A DNA stretch of 64,000 bases from Exophiala sp. HKRS030 (GCA_023897205.1 JAHWDD010000002.1:496001-560000), one strand, 5' to 3'. Shown: positions 19,682-32,645, counted from the stretch's first letter. The notes: generated from the letters alone by a model not told the origin. Numbers and translations: made by a program.

Positions 19682-21899
19682 TTAGTTGCCATATGCCTTA
19701 TTTATCTCCATCTTGTACTTCTCCACCAGACCTTTGCGGTTCAACTTGTGCGCCGATGTGACAAGCCCCTGGTCCGTCGGTTCCGCGCGTTAGCAGTTAC
19801 AAGTCCCTGTATCGATTCGAGAAAGAAGAGTGAGTACTCACGTTCTGCGGTGTCCATTCCTCAACAGCCAGTACAACACCATCGATGATCTCGAATGATG
19901 CGAGTCCACCCTGACGTCCTCCATTCTGCATCTCCTTGAGGACCAGAGCATTGACTTTGTCATTATGGCACAAATCTTCCAAGTCGTGGCCTTGAATACC
20001 CTTATCACCCGCACTCTGTCTCATAGCTGCTTCGTTAGGTAATACGATTGCGATTGGCTTTTGCTTGTCCGGTGCGGCGTACACGCAGACATTTCCGACC
20101 ATCGGGCATGACCGATAAATGGCTTCCAGCTTTTCCAGAGCAATATACTCGCCGTTCAGTGTCTTGACCAAGTTCTTCTTTCGATCGATGATCCTCAGCT
20201 GGCCGGCATCATCGAATTCGCCAATGTCACCCGTCTTGAACCAGCCATCCTCGGTGAAGGACTCCTCGGTCTCTTCGTCGAGTTCAAGGTAACCATTCGC
20301 AACCGAGTCTCCGCGGATCCAGATCTCACCCTGTGGTGGTTCATTCGTCGAGAAATATCCCGCGTCAGGGAAGTCGACGAGCTTCAGCTCGGCGCATCCA
20401 ACAATTTCGCCGAGTGCCGTGTTCGTCCACGCCATTGGATCCATCAAAACGCCCATGGCGGTTGTTTCGGTGAGCCCGTAGCCAGATATCATTGGTGCAA
20501 TGGCCATGGAAATGAAATGTTGTGTCTCTTTAGCAATTGGTCCACCACCGTTCATGCAGATGCGTAGGCGGCCTCCAGTAGCTTCTTGGATCTTCCGGAA
20601 GACGACAGTATCGACAACGCTGGTTCCGATCCTAGTTAGCGGAAGATAATCAGCGTTGTGCATCAGAAAGCTCTTGGTATACATCGCGCCCCAGAACAAA
20701 GAGCGCACCATCGGGCTCATCTTGCTGACTTTCGCGACAATGCCCTTCTTGACCGCTTCCCAGACTGCTGGCACACCGACCAAGATGGTCGGTTTGAATT
20801 CCACGATATCTCCGCAACAGTTTTTCATTGAGGTGTCCGAGATTGTCTTTGGGTGACCATAGCCCATCGTGCCACCCCAGTAGAGACACGCATTCTCGAA
20901 GACGAATTCGAGGATGTGTGCGAGGGCCAGATAGGTCAGTAGTCCGTCGCCCGGCCCAATATATGGACCAACAATGACATCAACGCCGGCAATGGCAGCG
21001 ATCACGTTCTTGTGAGTGAGGAGTACACCCTTTGGAGTTCCAGTCGACCCGGAGGTGTACATGATACAACAGAGGTCATCAGGCTTAGGTGGCGTCGGCT
21101 CAACCGGCTTTTCCTCGCCCATCTTGATAAAATCGGAGAAGCTGTAAACAGAAAGGTTTGGATGTACTTCTTTGAGTTTCTCGACATCCTTCATGACTTG
21201 GTCTGGGTCGGCTTTGAAAGTTGGTGCGTCGTCGTCATTATAGATGACGTGCTGGATATGTTTGCTCTCTTGTAGCGGCTTGATGAGCCTGGTAAGGAGG
21301 TGCGGATCGAGAAAAATTGCCTTCGCTTTGGTCTGCTGCAAGGAATGCTTCAAGCCTTCTTCACCCAACGTATCGTACGCAGTAACGATGGGCAAGTTCT
21401 GGCTGGCCGCACCATGCGCAATGGCGAGCCAGTACGGGTGGGTGGCGGCATAGATGTGTACGCGCTCAGACGCGCTCAGTCCGATCGCTCTGAACGCGGA
21501 ACCAATCTTGAGGGCCTGCTCCTCAAACTCCACGAAGGATATAAAGCTGTACCCGGACAGCTCATAGTACTGCCACGTCTTGTCGATGTCCTGCTCTCTA
21601 CCTTCGACCATTTTCCTCACCTTCTTGGTCTCCTCGTGCACCTTGATAAGCTTGCGCTTGCCTAGCGCCTTCGCCTGGCCAAACTTTCTGCTTGACCGCC
21701 CGAGAAGCTGGAAGAGCGTGGTGACGCCTGGTTCAGGAATTGACTTGAGGTCATCTCTAGTGCGGACATTTCTTCGCGGTACAGTCTCCCCATCGACCTT
21801 TTGGCCATACAGTATTTCCGCCGTGAATGGCGGCTTCCTGTACGTCTTGGGCTGAGGCACCATCCGCTTCAGATCCTTACGATTCGTGATGTCGCCCAT
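19682..21899 (-). CDS. FAA1: Long-chain fatty acyl-CoA synthetase (Faa1-type)
   Basis: Activates long-chain fatty acids to acyl-CoA through an acyl-AMP intermediate, feeding lipid synthesis and beta-oxidation. Exon 1 (19842-21899) carries 686 codons. A 73-nt intron with a TGCTAACG branch site leads to a short last exon (19682-19768), giving 714 residues. Without it the frame runs into intron and ends in a spurious tail. With it the C-terminus reads TPQN-GLVTSAHKLNRKG...INKAYGN, the usual ending of the family. The AMP-binding P-loop YTSGSTGTPKG is at 281-291, and the fatty-acyl signature region DGWFKTGDIGEFD precedes the RKKNLVK linker and the Lys-containing C-terminal lobe. It is divergent from MPH1 across about 510 bp. 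The exact paralogue (Faa1/3/4) is not certain. Confidence 0.92.
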
Positions 21900-22412
21900 G
21901 ATGGAGATGTGGACATCGTTAGTCTGTGCTCGCGATATTGGGAAATAAAATGTCGCAGAAGCCGTCGGTCAACAGAATTCAGAGAGCACTCACTGATCGT
22001 GCGGGGGATGTCACATCCAACCAGAGGCACATGTTGGTAGAGAATCAGATTGACTAGCTACCTCGGTATAAGTGAAGGAGGGACTGGCCGCGATATACAC
22101 CTTACCAGGTAGGTACGTGAGGCCGCGTGCTCAAACCACTGTAGCAGTTGGGAAGAAGTGTCTCCCATCCTCAGCACTAGCATCACATTGGGGAATCATA
22201 GCGATGTGTTACACTTTGCAAAGACGGCCTTCTGAGTAAACGATGATTTACCTGAGTTGTAACAATTCCAATCACGTGATTAGGCGTGTTCGAAATGTGC
22301 CTTGACGCGGGTTTTTTGCCAGTCTCATTTACGCGTCTCCTGAACCCACTCCACTCCGAACTCCGTATCAAAGTCATCGGTTCGATCAAATTTGTTTCTG
22401 TTGCATCACAAA
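21900..22412. promoter_or_regulatory. Divergent promoter region, FAA1 / MPH1
   Basis: About 510 bases between two divergent starts. No clear TATA box is seen. An AACTCCGTA near-match to the TACTCCGTA motif lies at about 22358. No gene is visible. Confidence 0.4.
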
Positions 22413-25400
22413 ATGAGCTCATCTAGTAGTGATGACAATGTACTGGTCCCGAGCTCACAGACAGATGATGATGATAACCCTCGAGCGCGAAAACGTCAAC
22501 GGAGAAGCCGACCGTCAAGCCATCACGATGACGAGGAGGACGAATATGATTTACCCTCATATGACGACGAAGTGGACGAAGCGAACGTCGAGGGAGAGGA
22601 GGAGAACGACGACAACAATCGAAAATCCAAATACGAAGATCGAACTCATTACCCGGAAGCAGAACGACAACCTGACACATTTGTAACCCAATTGACCCAA
22701 CAATGGTCCAGTCCCTCGAGGATCAGAGGTGCGCGGTGGATGAAACCTCGAGACAGCCCAAGTCCTTCACCGGCGAGACTTCCTTCTGCTCGATCCACGA
22801 TCGTCGCCACCGGTGTTGGCGCCAGCACGAATAATCTTGCGGCAGCTGATGATTTTGAAGTCGAAGACGAAGACGAGGATGACATCGCCTTATTGGCTGC
22901 CTTTGAAGCTGTCGAGACTGCTGCTGCTCAACATGATGTTGTCCCTGCCGCCGCCAATGGCAATGCTGCAAGCAATTCTTCCTCTAATACTACTGCTGGC
23001 CGAGGTCCGATTCAACGTAGCACTTCTTTTCGTCAGACCACTCTCCATGGTATGCATACCACTCAACAGGATCCTGCTCCTCCTTCTCGAACCCAGCAAT
23101 CCCAGCAGGCCAAAACAACACGTAATAACTGGCCACTGGTCGTCAGTCGCAACGAAACCCCAACACATCACAGCATTGACCGCGAAGCCATGGCGACGTG
23201 GGTGTATCCCACGAACCTGGGAAGGATCAGAGATTACCAGTACAACATCGTGCACAAAGGCCTCTTTCACAATTTACTTGTTGCCCTCCCGACCGGTTTG
23301 GGTAAAACTTTCATCGCCGCCACGGTCATGCTGAATTGGTTCAGGTGGACCAGAGATGCACAGATAATCTTTGTCGCACCCACCAAACCTCTAGTGTCCC
23401 AACAAATCGATGCCTGTTTCAACATTGCGGGCATCCCTCGTTCAGAGACCACCATGCTGACAGGGGAAGTGTCCCCGGGCATACGAGCGGAGGAATGGCA
23501 GGAGAAGCGGGTGTTTTTCATGACACCTCAAACTTTGATCAACGACCTGAAAAACGGCATGGCGGACCCGAAGAAGATTGTTCTGGTCGTAGTCGACGAA
23601 GCACACAAGGCCACGGGCAACTATGCCTACGTCGAAGTGGTCAAGTTCTTGCGGAGGTTCAACATGAGTTTCCGAGTACTGGCCCTGACCGCCACACCGG
23701 GGGCCACGGTGGAGGCGGTCCAAGAAGTGATCGATGGTCTTGGAATCGCCAGAACCGAGATCAGGACAGAAGAGTCTCTCGACATTCGAGACTTTGTGCA
23801 CGCCAGAAATGTCGAGACCCAGGTTTTCGAAAACTCCGACGAGATGAGCATGTGCCTGGAACTGTTTTCGTCCGCCATCCAACCTCTGATGAACAAACTC
23901 AACAGCCAGAATGCCTACTGGGGTAAAGATCCCGAAAAGATCACGCTGTACGGTCTGAAAATGGCACAGGATAAATGGAGGGTCTCCGAGGCCGGAAGGA
24001 GAGCGTCCCAGGGCATCAAGGGCATGGTCTCGGCCATCTTCGCCGTGGTCATGAGCTTGGCGCATAGCTTGGAACTCCTCAAGTACCACGGGATCGGCCC
24101 CTTTTACCACAAGATGAAACTCTTCGCCAGCGGTGAGACGGGAAAGGGAAAATACGCAAAGCAAATCACCGACGACGAGAATTTCAAGAAGCTGATGTCC
24201 CGCCTGCAAATCTGGATCAACGACCCCAACTTCATCGGCCACCCGAAGCTTTCGTACCTGAAGGAGGTGGTGTTGAACCACTTTCTGGATGCCGGGGAGG
24301 GTAGGGGCGGAGGAAACACGTCTCAACCGGCAAACACCCGCATCATGATCTTCGCGCACTACCGCGACAGCGCCGAAGAAATCACTCGCGTCCTGAACAG
24401 GCACGGCCCGATGATCCGAGCCCACGTCTTCGTCGGGCAATCTGGCACCAAGGGGTCCGAAGGCATGGACCAGAAGACCCAGCTCGACATCATCAAAAAG
24501 TTCAAGGCTGGCACCTACAACACCATCGTCGCCACCTCCATCGGCGAGGAAGGCTTGGACATCGGCGAGGTCGACCTGATCGTCTGCTACGATTGCTCCA
24601 AGTCACCCATCAGGATGTTGCAGCGCATGGGCCGGACGGGAAGGAAAAGGGCGGGCAACATCGTACTCCTGTTGATGCGCGGCAAGGAAGAGCACGACTT
24701 TTTCGCGGCCAAGGACAATTACCAAAAGATGCAGGAAAAGATCGAGAGCGGCAGAGAGTTCCAGTACCACGAAGATCTGTCTCCCAGAATCATCCCCAGA
24801 GAGATTGTACCCTCTGTGGATAAGCGCGTCGTGGAGATTCCGATCGAGAACACACAACCCGGTTCATTGGAGCCGAAGAAGAGACGTAGAGCGAAGAACC
24901 CCAAAAAACCAGCAAAGAAGTTTCACATGCCAGACGGAGTCGAGACTGGATTCACGTTCCTCGGCAAAGGAAAGAAGGCGAAGCAGCACGTGCAAAAGGA
25001 GGAGGCCAAAACAAAGACGATTCGCTCTAGAACGGACAGGGCCGTGGCGTCGTTGCCGTCTCTCGAGACGGTACTGTTGACTACGACGGAAGAAGAGCAG
25101 CTGGACGACCGGTACGTCAAGTTGACTGGCACCGCCGAGGACCAGTACATCCAACACGTGAGGTTCGATGCGTTTCCCCGACAGCAGCAACGACTGGGCA
25201 GGACAATGGTTGTCAAGCATTCCAGGGCCACCGAGACGCTCGTGAAGGCTTTCAAGGCCATGCACGATCCACTTCGAGACTGGGAACCGCCGTGGGAGGA
25301 TGAGAGGCTGGATGGAGACACAGACAAGAGGTCCGCCGCTGCCGGTGCCACCACTCGTCGGCGGAAGGATACGATTCGCCGGGCGGTCGAGCGCTCAACA

Positions 25401-25868
25401 CGCTCTTCTTCGCCCTTGCGGCCCTCCTTGGCGACGAACGGACCACTCGGTCAGTACGATTATGACGGCGGCGGCGGTGGTGGTGACGGAGAAGATGATG
25501 ATTATGATCAAGACAGCTTCATCGACGACGGCAGTTTGGCTCAGTCCGGCCCAGGCGCCGAATCAAGCGATCGAGACCTTTCTCCGCCGGAACCGTCACC
25601 CGTGGCTCTGACCAAGCCCTTTTGGATCTCGCAAGAATCTGTGGGCTTCGACGACGCCGGCGGGGAGGAAGAGTTGCCCGAACTCGCATCTCTGTTTGGG
25701 AACGGGAAGAGCGGGGGCCAGGCGACGACCTCTGCCACTTCTGCTGCTGTCGTGGCGGCATCACAAAAGGCGGGCCGCAAGTGGAAACAACCACCAGTAT
25801 CTAACAACAGCAAACTGAGCAGGGCCCGACGTGTGATTGATAGCGATGACGAGGACGAATCAACATAG
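22413..25868 (+). CDS. MPH1: ATP-dependent DNA helicase Mph1 (FANCM family)
   Basis: 3'-5' DNA helicase of the FANCM/Hef family that remodels stalled forks and dissociates D-loops during recombinational repair. One exon, 1,151 residues. The acidic, low-complexity N-terminus (about 1-260) leads to the Q/Walker A region ([20 protein letters not shown]), motif Ia ([10 protein letters not shown]), the DEAH box ([14 protein letters not shown]), motif III (LTATPG), a Hef-type insert, and the helicase C domain ending in motif VI ([13 protein letters not shown]). The C-terminal 350 residues are basic, then acidic and Gly-rich (a six-Gly stretch). The start is the ATG at 22413 (MSSSSSDDN). An upstream in-frame extension begins only with TTG. 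Identification rests on all motifs plus the [12 protein letters not shown] signature. Confidence 0.96.
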   Translation: MSSSSSDDNVLVPSSQTDDDDNPRARKRQRRSRPSSHHDDEEDEYDLPSYDDEVDEANVEGEEENDDNNRKSKYEDRTHYPEAERQPDTFVTQLTQQWSSPSRIRGARWMKPRDSPSPSPARLPSARSTIVATGVGASTNNLAAADDFEVEDEDEDDIALLAAFEAVETAAAQHDVVPAAANGNAASNSSSNTTAGRGPIQRSTSFRQTTLHGMHTTQQDPAPPSRTQQSQQAKTTRNNWPLVVSRNETPTHHSIDREAMATWVYPTNLGRIRDYQYNIVHKGLFHNLLVALPTGLGKTFIAATVMLNWFRWTRDAQIIFVAPTKPLVSQQIDACFNIAGIPRSETTMLTGEVSPGIRAEEWQEKRVFFMTPQTLINDLKNGMADPKKIVLVVVDEAHKATGNYAYVEVVKFLRRFNMSFRVLALTATPGATVEAVQEVIDGLGIARTEIRTEESLDIRDFVHARNVETQVFENSDEMSMCLELFSSAIQPLMNKLNSQNAYWGKDPEKITLYGLKMAQDKWRVSEAGRRASQGIKGMVSAIFAVVMSLAHSLELLKYHGIGPFYHKMKLFASGETGKGKYAKQITDDENFKKLMSRLQIWINDPNFIGHPKLSYLKEVVLNHFLDAGEGRGGGNTSQPANTRIMIFAHYRDSAEEITRVLNRHGPMIRAHVFVGQSGTKGSEGMDQKTQLDIIKKFKAGTYNTIVATSIGEEGLDIGEVDLIVCYDCSKSPIRMLQRMGRTGRKRAGNIVLLLMRGKEEHDFFAAKDNYQKMQEKIESGREFQYHEDLSPRIIPREIVPSVDKRVVEIPIENTQPGSLEPKKRRRAKNPKKPAKKFHMPDGVETGFTFLGKGKKAKQHVQKEEAKTKTIRSRTDRAVASLPSLETVLLTTTEEEQLDDRYVKLTGTAEDQYIQHVRFDAFPRQQQRLGRTMVVKHSRATETLVKAFKAMHDPLRDWEPPWEDERLDGDTDKRSAAAGATTRRRKDTIRRAVERSTRSSSPLRPSLATNGPLGQYDYDGGGGGGDGEDDDYDQDSFIDDGSLAQSGPGAESSDRDLSPPEPSPVALTKPFWISQESVGFDDAGGEEELPELASLFGNGKSGGQATTSATSAAVVAASQKAGRKWKQPPVSNNSKLSRARRVIDSDDEDEST

Positions 25869-26805
25869 AGTCATTGTTCACTCCTCTCTGTGTGCTTTTG
25901 ATCTTGGATCTGGAGAAGGCGCTCTGAAAATCGAAAAATGGCTTTCCCTTTGGCTAGAACATGGAAAACCCCTGTCAATAGTCAGAACAATCAGAACCAT
26001 TCAGACCAGTCTCAATATATTCCCGTCGAGGCTCTATCGATCTACGTGTGGTTGTTTATATTAGCATCTCCAAGGGTAGGGTCAGAGGCAGAAGCAGATA
26101 GTATAAAGAAGTAAAGAAGGCAGTTTTCCAGAACATCATCATCGTTCGTCGTCATGATCATCTATCCATATCCAACCAACATGGCAATTAAAAATGTCTG
26201 GTGGCTTCTTTTTCTCAGCTAGGCCAAACTCATCTCGGATCAGCTCAATACTGACATCTGCATATCTATGCTATACAAGGACAAAAACGAGGACAAAAAC
26301 AAAAACGAAAAATGTATCCCGAGATTGAGACCTTTTTGTCGTAAGGTACTAGATCCAGAACAAAGAAATCCATCGCAATGCGAACACTCATATCATCGTA
26401 TTTGAGTCCATTGATCTTCTTGGGGTCGACGTCGAAGACCAACATCGGTACTTTTGTTGAGAAACAGAATTAACTGTCACATCGCATGGCTGAGAAGGTA
26501 GTCCAGATCAAGGTTGTGTAAAGTATGAAAATATAGCCATGCTGAAGTTTTGAGATATGTCTCGGAGCTGGAATCAAGCTCTGGCTCTGTTGCACCAGTC
26601 GTCGACTTTCAGTCAATACGGCAGCTGTGATACGGGACCCCCGCGTGAGACGGACGGCCTTGACCATGTACTGGCCGTGACTCGCTAAATGATGATTGTG
26701 CATGCCATGACCCTGATTGATGGCGCTTACATCTTTGTCGGTCCTGGGGCGAAGTGTATGACCACATAACAATTCGCAAAAGAGTTCGTGGCACCCGAGA
26801 CATTC
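25869..26805. other. Convergent intergenic region
   Basis: About 940 bases between converging 3' ends of MPH1 and the Atg37-like gene. A small A-rich direct repeat (GACAAAAAC units) is visible near 26278-26310. No gene is supported. Confidence 0.45.
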
Positions 26806-27971
26806 TTAGCCCTTGGAAATTCCTGGTATTCGGTTTGTCGGCAGGGGAAATGTTCTTTTGAGCCATGTGTCAAGGATTGCGAACCCTCTACGAAGCTCGT
26901 TCCACCGTCGTCTTGCCCAATCTTCGACTCTGCGTTCCTTATACCCCTTCCATCGAGCCCATAGGATGAAGGCTAGCACTAGTCCTGCATCCAAGATCAA
27001 TTGTCTCACCAAAACCCAGGTCAACCATTTGGCCCAGGCAGAGACTCTGTAGAAGATTCTCCGTCGTCTGGAGGTTAGAGACGGAGAAAAGGACTGGGAC
27101 GAAAGTAAATGGTTTGCTGATAACTGTTCGCGCAATGCGGCCACCTCGGTTGACAAATGCCTCAGATGTTCCTCGATACTTTTTCTCCATTCAGACGCAG
27201 GAACAGGTGACTGTTCTGATCTGACGGGCCCAACAAGCGCACCTGTCTCGGGATCAATCTCTTCGCCTTCCACAACCCCATCACTATCACCCTGTGACAC
27301 CGGCGACAAGACTCGCAGGTGATTCGGATCGGACTGTAATCGCCCGAGGGCTTGGCTTGGTCGACCAGATCTACTACCCTGACTTGGGGGTTCACTGCCA
27401 AAGCTTTGGGTCTGTTTGAGGCCAGCCCTTTCCAGTCGTCGCGTGGGCGAGTCGGCGTCCTCGTCCTCCGAACTCCCGGTTTGGCTCTTTATCTGGTTCC
27501 ATACGAACTCAAGTTCGGCCACAAGCTCACGTGCCTCCTGCGTTCCGCTTGCATATTCCTTCATCGTCTCAATTAATGTGCTGATGTAGCGTCTCTTGGC
27601 TTCTGTCCGGGACATCCCTGCACAGCTGTGCCATGCATCCCATTTCTCGATCTCGGCCTCAGCTTCTCGGATGCGTAGATCGCGCGAAGCATAGCGATGG
27701 ACGTTATTCGACCTCGAATTGTTGGGGTCTGGCGATACGGTGGGTAAGGTGGGACGAGGAAGAATCGACTCGACGTCCCCCTCCATGGACTGTTTGTAGA
27801 GTCCATAGAGTTGAAGGCGCGCCGAGGGTGGAGGCCTCGACGATCCTGTTCGTGGCAGCCGGCGGACGGTCGCTAGAGCATGCACAAACACGCGATCTGG
27901 TGGGCCTAAGTGTGAGATAGAGAAGAGGAAAGGTCAGCGGAGGGCAGCAGCATACCGACAGAGTCAGACAT
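26806..27971 (-). CDS. Acyl-CoA-binding domain membrane protein (Atg37/ACBD5-like)
   Basis: A tiny first exon (27956-27971, MSDSVG) and a 50-nt intron precede exon 2 (26806-27905); together they encode 371 residues. The ACBP domain lies at about 10-110: FVHALATVRRLP, then PPPSARLQLYGLYKQSMEGD, and KWDAWHSCAGMSRTEAKRRYI, the classic ACBP helices with the YGLYKQ acyl-CoA site. A disordered Ser/Pro-rich middle follows, then a short coiled coil (EEHLRHLSTEVAALREQL). One C-terminal membrane helix (LILDAGLVLAFILWARW) precedes a basic tail. An N-terminal ACBP domain plus a C-terminal anchor is the layout of fungal Atg37 and animal ACBD5, peroxisomal membrane proteins needed for pexophagy or ER contact. 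Location and role are inferred from that layout. Confidence 0.82.
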
Positions 27972-28416
27972 GACTTCAGTAACACCGTGGACTAGATTGC
28001 TTGAGTAAGTGAGGTATAGGCGGAAATATCCCCCTCGAGGGTGGGATGCGTATCAAGGAGACGGTGTCATAGATGGGCCTGTGCCGGGGAGATTATGCGG
28101 AGAAGATCGTGTGAGGTGAATATCTGATTGCGTGGATAGAGATGAAGAAGAGGACAGGGAGGAGGTTGTTAAAGAGACATGGGTGGCGTCGAAGTGTAGG
28201 GGGTTGTAAAGAGTGTCCCTCTGATTACTACCGGAAGGCATTTGACAAGTTGATGGGAGGTTCTGAAGACCAGAGACTGAAGACTGCGGCTTCCCACATC
28301 CTCGGCTATATTTTGTATTCCAGCGAAGCATATGAACAGCATGCGAAAGTACCATCAGTCACCACCACGACCAACACGATTCCACTGCTTCTATTCTGTA
28401 TCTAATATCTGTACCA
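27972..28416. other. Intergenic region between two minus-strand genes
   Basis: 445 bases holding the promoter of the Atg37-like gene and the 3' flank of the DUF2237 gene. No further feature is supported. Confidence 0.4.
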
Positions 28417-29055
28417 TCATTTATCATATCTTTTCACTTCACTCTTGCTGTTCTTATTGTTCTTGGGATCCAACCGTGGCCACGACCCTCCTGTCGTCTC
28501 TGATTGACCTCTTATCTCACTGCTCTCCTTCGCAACTCCTCCAGGCTTTTCGGGAGAATGATAATCGGCCTGGCGGTTTCTGTTCTGGCCTGCAGGTAAT
28601 TCACCGCCCTGCGAATACTTGCGCAGGTCACTGTACTGGAGAACCTCGAGCGCTCTATCATGCGAGGCGTGAAGATGCACCTTGGGTACGGCAGACTGCG
28701 CGAGTTGCCCTTTTTGCGCCGCATCAAATGCTTCTTTCCATCGACTCGCACATAAACACCATTTCATTCCATCCTTGACGCCCGCCTTTTCCAGATTGTT
28801 CCCCTTTGAATTTGTAAAATCAAGAAACTCTTTGTTCACGGTGGCGCCCACCGAATGATTCCCAGAATCGTCGGAACCGCTTCTACAGTAACCGTCCCTG
28901 TAGTGTCCAACAGGGTAATCTTGTGTGAGTTGGGCTAAAGGTCCTCCAGCCACTTGACGAAGTTAGTCGTGGTGAAGAGGAATAGTCACAGCTGATTGCC
29001 TACCATTCTTATTCTTCATCATCTCCTTGCTTGACTTTTGATCTGGTAAACCCAT
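28417..29055 (-). CDS. DUF2237 family protein
   Basis: Exons 29004-29055 and 28417-28952 (51-nt intron) encode 195 residues. The splice makes KNKNVAGGPLAQ, which matches the usual DUF2237 opening (KNVxGxPL). The domain continues with the conserved HYRDGYC, a DSGNHSVGA block, EFLDFTNSKGN, the signature WCLCASRWKEA, and HDRALEVLQYSDL. DUF2237 proteins occur in bacteria and fungi; no function is established. The conserved Cys and His residues could form a metal or redox site, but that is speculation. After the domain comes a polar tail of about 60 residues that is not part of the family. The frame stays open upstream to an ATG at 29205, which would add a hydrophobic 50-residue leader. I prefer 29055 because it starts just before the domain. 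Confidence 0.85.
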
Positions 29056-30179
29056 GTTGAACGAAGAAGCTGCTCGTTCGCGCAAGGTCTCCTTAATAGT
29101 CGCTACTACTAATCCTGCGATGGTGTGGAGGAATCTGAGCAGTTGATATTGGAAACAGAAACCGAGAAGTTGCAGCCCAGGAACAATCTCGTCCTGATTA
29201 GCCAAAAGGGCAATTCCAGGCCCGGCGGAATCGTAGTCAGAGTCATGGTCATGTTCATGTATGAATCATGACGGTTACAAGGGAGTGTTGCAAGTTACAT
29301 CATGTATCTGAAAACATTGCTGGTGCCGAAGCCGACTTGGTGGCTCATGCCATCAGAATGACACTGACCATGAGACTTGACTGTGTAAGATCATCAGTAT
29401 TGCAAGGATAGGACTGTGAGGTTTAGAAGGGCGTCAGAAGTCAACTATCGATCATCTATCTCTGTCCATACTCGTGAGGGCTGCGGAAGTACAAGTTATT
29501 CCGTTCCGTGAAGGCAGATATGATTGACGTACGGAGTAGATTCTCCCTTCCAAAGTCTCATACTTTCCTTCATCTCTAACAACTCACATGGGGCTCGAGA
29601 ATGCGTCTATCCGTCACTGAAAGGCACTTCATCGAGACGAAAAAGCTCTAGAACAACTTTGATAATGTGTGAAGCTGACTCGGCGCAATTTACCTACATG
29701 TGCTGGCTACAAGCGGATCACGACGCCGCGGAATTCACCCGTTCCAACAGCCATCCGCCTTCAGGTCTCACTCCATCTTGCAGCAGGACACGCAGAACAC
29801 AAGAGATCTGCCAATATTGATTACCTATAGTAGATGCGTATTCGGTAATGCATCGGTCAAGAGCCCCAATTCGGGGAAACGGCTATTGCTGACGGGGAAG
29901 GAAACGACCCTCCGGCATCGAGAAGAGTTGACCCTCACAGATCGGCCTTCGTCCCAGCGAGTCATCGACCAAGCACGACCATTTACCCACACGCACATCT
30001 GCGTCCGAGGCTAGCATTCTTTGCTTTCTGTCCCGTCATTCAGACTTCTTGCATGTTTTACATCTATGTACATATATGGCGGCTGCCACATCCTTGTGTC
30101 CTTGAGAGCCTGAAGGAGAAATAGCTAGTGTTCAATCACCTGCGGGCTTTCGTTTTCTTTGATCTTCTTTGCCCTGGCC
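29056..30179. other. Divergent intergenic region, about 1.1 kb
   Basis: Between the DUF2237 gene and the MFS transporter gene. It has one exact TACGGAGTA (29530-29538). Short frames on the plus strand (29524-30014) overlap each other without a domain or splice partner, so no gene is called. Confidence 0.45.
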
Positions 30180-32050
30180 ATGCTCAATGAGCATGACACG
30201 ACTCAGGATGAAGGATCTTTGGACCAGCAAGTGGTAGTCCCAACCCCCTACCAAGAGGAGCTCCAAAATGTTCCCATTCACGACCATCCATATACAGTAG
30301 CAGACCCCAGTTCAGGGCAGGAAGAGATTGAATACCTCTACCTGACCTTCGAATCGGACATACCTCTGACCCCAGCATTTGCTCCAGGAGTCGAAGTCGA
30401 TCGTCCGCCACTTCCAGATCTACGCCACTACGACAACCCATTTTCGTGGTCCAGGACCAGGAAGAACTGGATGACATGGCTCTCATGCTCCGCCAATATC
30501 GCAGCTGCGTATTCAGCAGGGTCGTATGCTTCACCCGCTTTCCAACTGACGGAGAAATGGGGTGTGTCAGAAGTAGCATATAACGTTGGCATCACCGTCT
30601 TCACCTGCGGTTTTGGGTTTGCCCCGATGGTCCTGGCTCCTTTTTCAGAGATCAATGGCAGGAGGCCAGTTTTCATTGCGACCGGTGCACTCTTTGTCAG
30701 TAAGTGTAACTTTTTCGACACCCGATAGCAAACCAGTCTCTGACCGAGGTACTGTAGTATGTCAACTGTGTTGTGCTGTGACCGAATCCTACGGTGGCAT
30801 GCTTGCTGCTCGTTTCTTCCTCGGTGTTGGAGGCTGTGAGTGATCATTCTTTTGTGCACTCGTATGTGCCCTGCTGATACATCTTTGTTTTTAGCAACCT
30901 TTTCCACCATGGTCGGAGGTATCCTCGCGGACGTATGGATCACAGCCGAGAGGAATACTCCTATGGTTCTTTTCACCGGCGCAACTCTACTCGGTACAGG
31001 TAAGTCTAGACTCTGAGTACTACAGAGCCCTTGGTGTGATGGAGGGCTGACCATTGCACAGGCCTTGGCCCACTGGTGAGTGGTTTTGTGGCACAGCATC
31101 TATCCTGGCGATGGGTGTTCTGGATCCAAGTCATCACCAGTGGCACTTTGGTGTCTCTTGTCACGATTTTCTTCCGAGAGACTCGTGGAACCATCATCCT
31201 AAGTCGCAAGGCCAAGATCCTCAACAAGTGGTACGAAGAGTTGGAACAGGCCGGCGCTCTCGGTATGGAATCTCAAGTTTTTGACCGCGACAAGAGAGAA
31301 GACACACAAAAAGCGCGCCGCATCAGGTGGAAAGTCAAGGCCGACGAAGAAAGATCCTCGATAGGCCGCATGATCGCCGTGTCCCTGTACCGACCGATCC
31401 ACATGCTCTTCACCGAACCCGTGGTCTTCTTTTTTAGTTTGTGGGTTGGGTTTTCCTGGGCCATTCTGTATCTGCAGTTTGGCTCGATCCCCTTGGTGTA
31501 CGAGGTCAACCACGGATTCTCGTTGGAACAGACCGGCGCCATCTTCACCTCCATCTGCGTCGGTGCCATCCTCTCCACGCTCCTCTCCATCTGCCAGGAA
31601 AACTACGCCGTCAAACATTACCCGGTCAAGATCAACGGGTCCCCCGAGGGTCGATTGGCCTTCGCCTGTGTCGAGTCGGCCCTGATGCCCATTGGGATTT
31701 TCTGGTTTGGGTTTACCTGCTACCCGTCCATCCACTGGGTGGTCCCCACGATAGGCGTCTCCATCGCCACCATGGGCATCTTCAGCATCTTCCTTGCCAC
31801 CTTCAACTACACGGCCGATGTCTACCACATCTACGCCAGCTCGGCCCTGGCCGCGTCGGGACTGTGTCGGAATTTGCTGGGCGGGTCGTTCCCGCTCGTG
31901 ACCAAACAGATGTACCGCAACCTGGGCTTCCAGGCCGCCAGCGGGTTACTCGGCGGCATCGGTGCCCTGTTGACCCTCGTGCCGTGGGTCCTCTACTTCA
32001 ACGGTCCCAAGATCAGGGCGAGGAGTAAGATTGCCAGTGCTTTTACATGA
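30180..32050 (+). CDS. MFS transporter, DHA1 (drug/polyamine:H+ antiporter) type
   Basis: Four exons (30180-30699, 30758-30835, 30895-30999, 31062-32050) with introns of 58, 59 and 62 nt, all between the first and second base of a codon, encode 563 residues. An N-terminal cytosolic region of about 90 residues is acidic. The DNPFSWSRTRKNWMTW motif precedes the first helix, as in fungal DHA1 carriers. Motif A is seen as FSEINGRRPVF after helix 2. LAARFFLGVGGS and the GLGPLVSGFVA stretch (motif C-like, helix 5) follow. The central loop with basic residues separates the two six-helix halves, and the carboxyl half contains FNYTADVYHIYASSALAA, typical of the polyamine/multidrug group. Plasma-membrane export of drugs or polyamines is the likely role; substrate unknown. 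The upstream in-frame start is TTG, so the ATG at 30180 is chosen. Confidence 0.9.
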
Positions 32051-32645
32051 CCAGTCGTTAATAGCTCTAGGCATGGGAGGCAAGAAACCATAGACTTAAA
32101 CATGGCAATAATACTATCGTTGTTAGTACTCGTTATGGTAGTACCTTTTTAGATCATTGTTCCAAATGTAGTTGAAGGACATGGGAAAGAAAACCAAACG
32201 AGTCAATGCCGAGAGCACAAGTCATGAATAATTCAAGATTGGTATTTTCTGCCAGACCCAAGGGTATCTGAATACCTGACCTAATATCTCTGGAGGAGAC
32301 ATGCAAAAAAGGCAGAGCCACGGTGCACTGTCGGTCCGTCTAGTCGTGGCCCGGGTAATAACTCTCGTCCCAATACAAGCCCATTGTGAACCTCGCCTTG
32401 GAGTTTTCCCTGGAAAGACGCGCCATTCCTTTTGTTCGTTTTCCATTTTCTCCCCTTCAGCTCCGGTGAAATACACATACATTGTCATCCAATCCCATCC
32501 CCAAAGTTGAATGATCACCAATCCGATTGTTGTCGCCATGGGAAAATAGACCGGGCTCTCATCGCCTCTGAACTACTCCGATAGAACGAGGTCCGTCGTT
32601 CGCTGCCTGACGCGCGTGGAGAATCCTGGTTCATTGATTCGGGCT
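32051..32645. other. Convergent intergenic region
   Basis: About 600 bases between the MFS transporter and TAF5 3' ends. A minus-strand 105-codon frame (32222-32539) is present but sits where the TAF5 3' UTR is expected and lacks any motif. Confidence 0.4.

Noticed and set aside
23442..24440. 332-codon minus-strand frame opposite MPH1
   Set aside because: Shadow of the MPH1 helicase frame; length comes from codon bias on the other strand.
29524..30014. Overlapping plus-strand frames upstream of the MFS transporter
   Set aside because: Two short frames overlap with no conserved feature and lie in the likely promoter.
31199..31828. 209-codon minus-strand frame opposite the MFS transporter
   Set aside because: Antisense shadow of the transporter exon, Asp/Gly-rich with no motif.
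32222..32539. 105-codon minus-strand frame with an ATG downstream of TAF5
   Set aside because: Lies in the expected TAF5 3' UTR, has Trp-rich odd composition and no motif.
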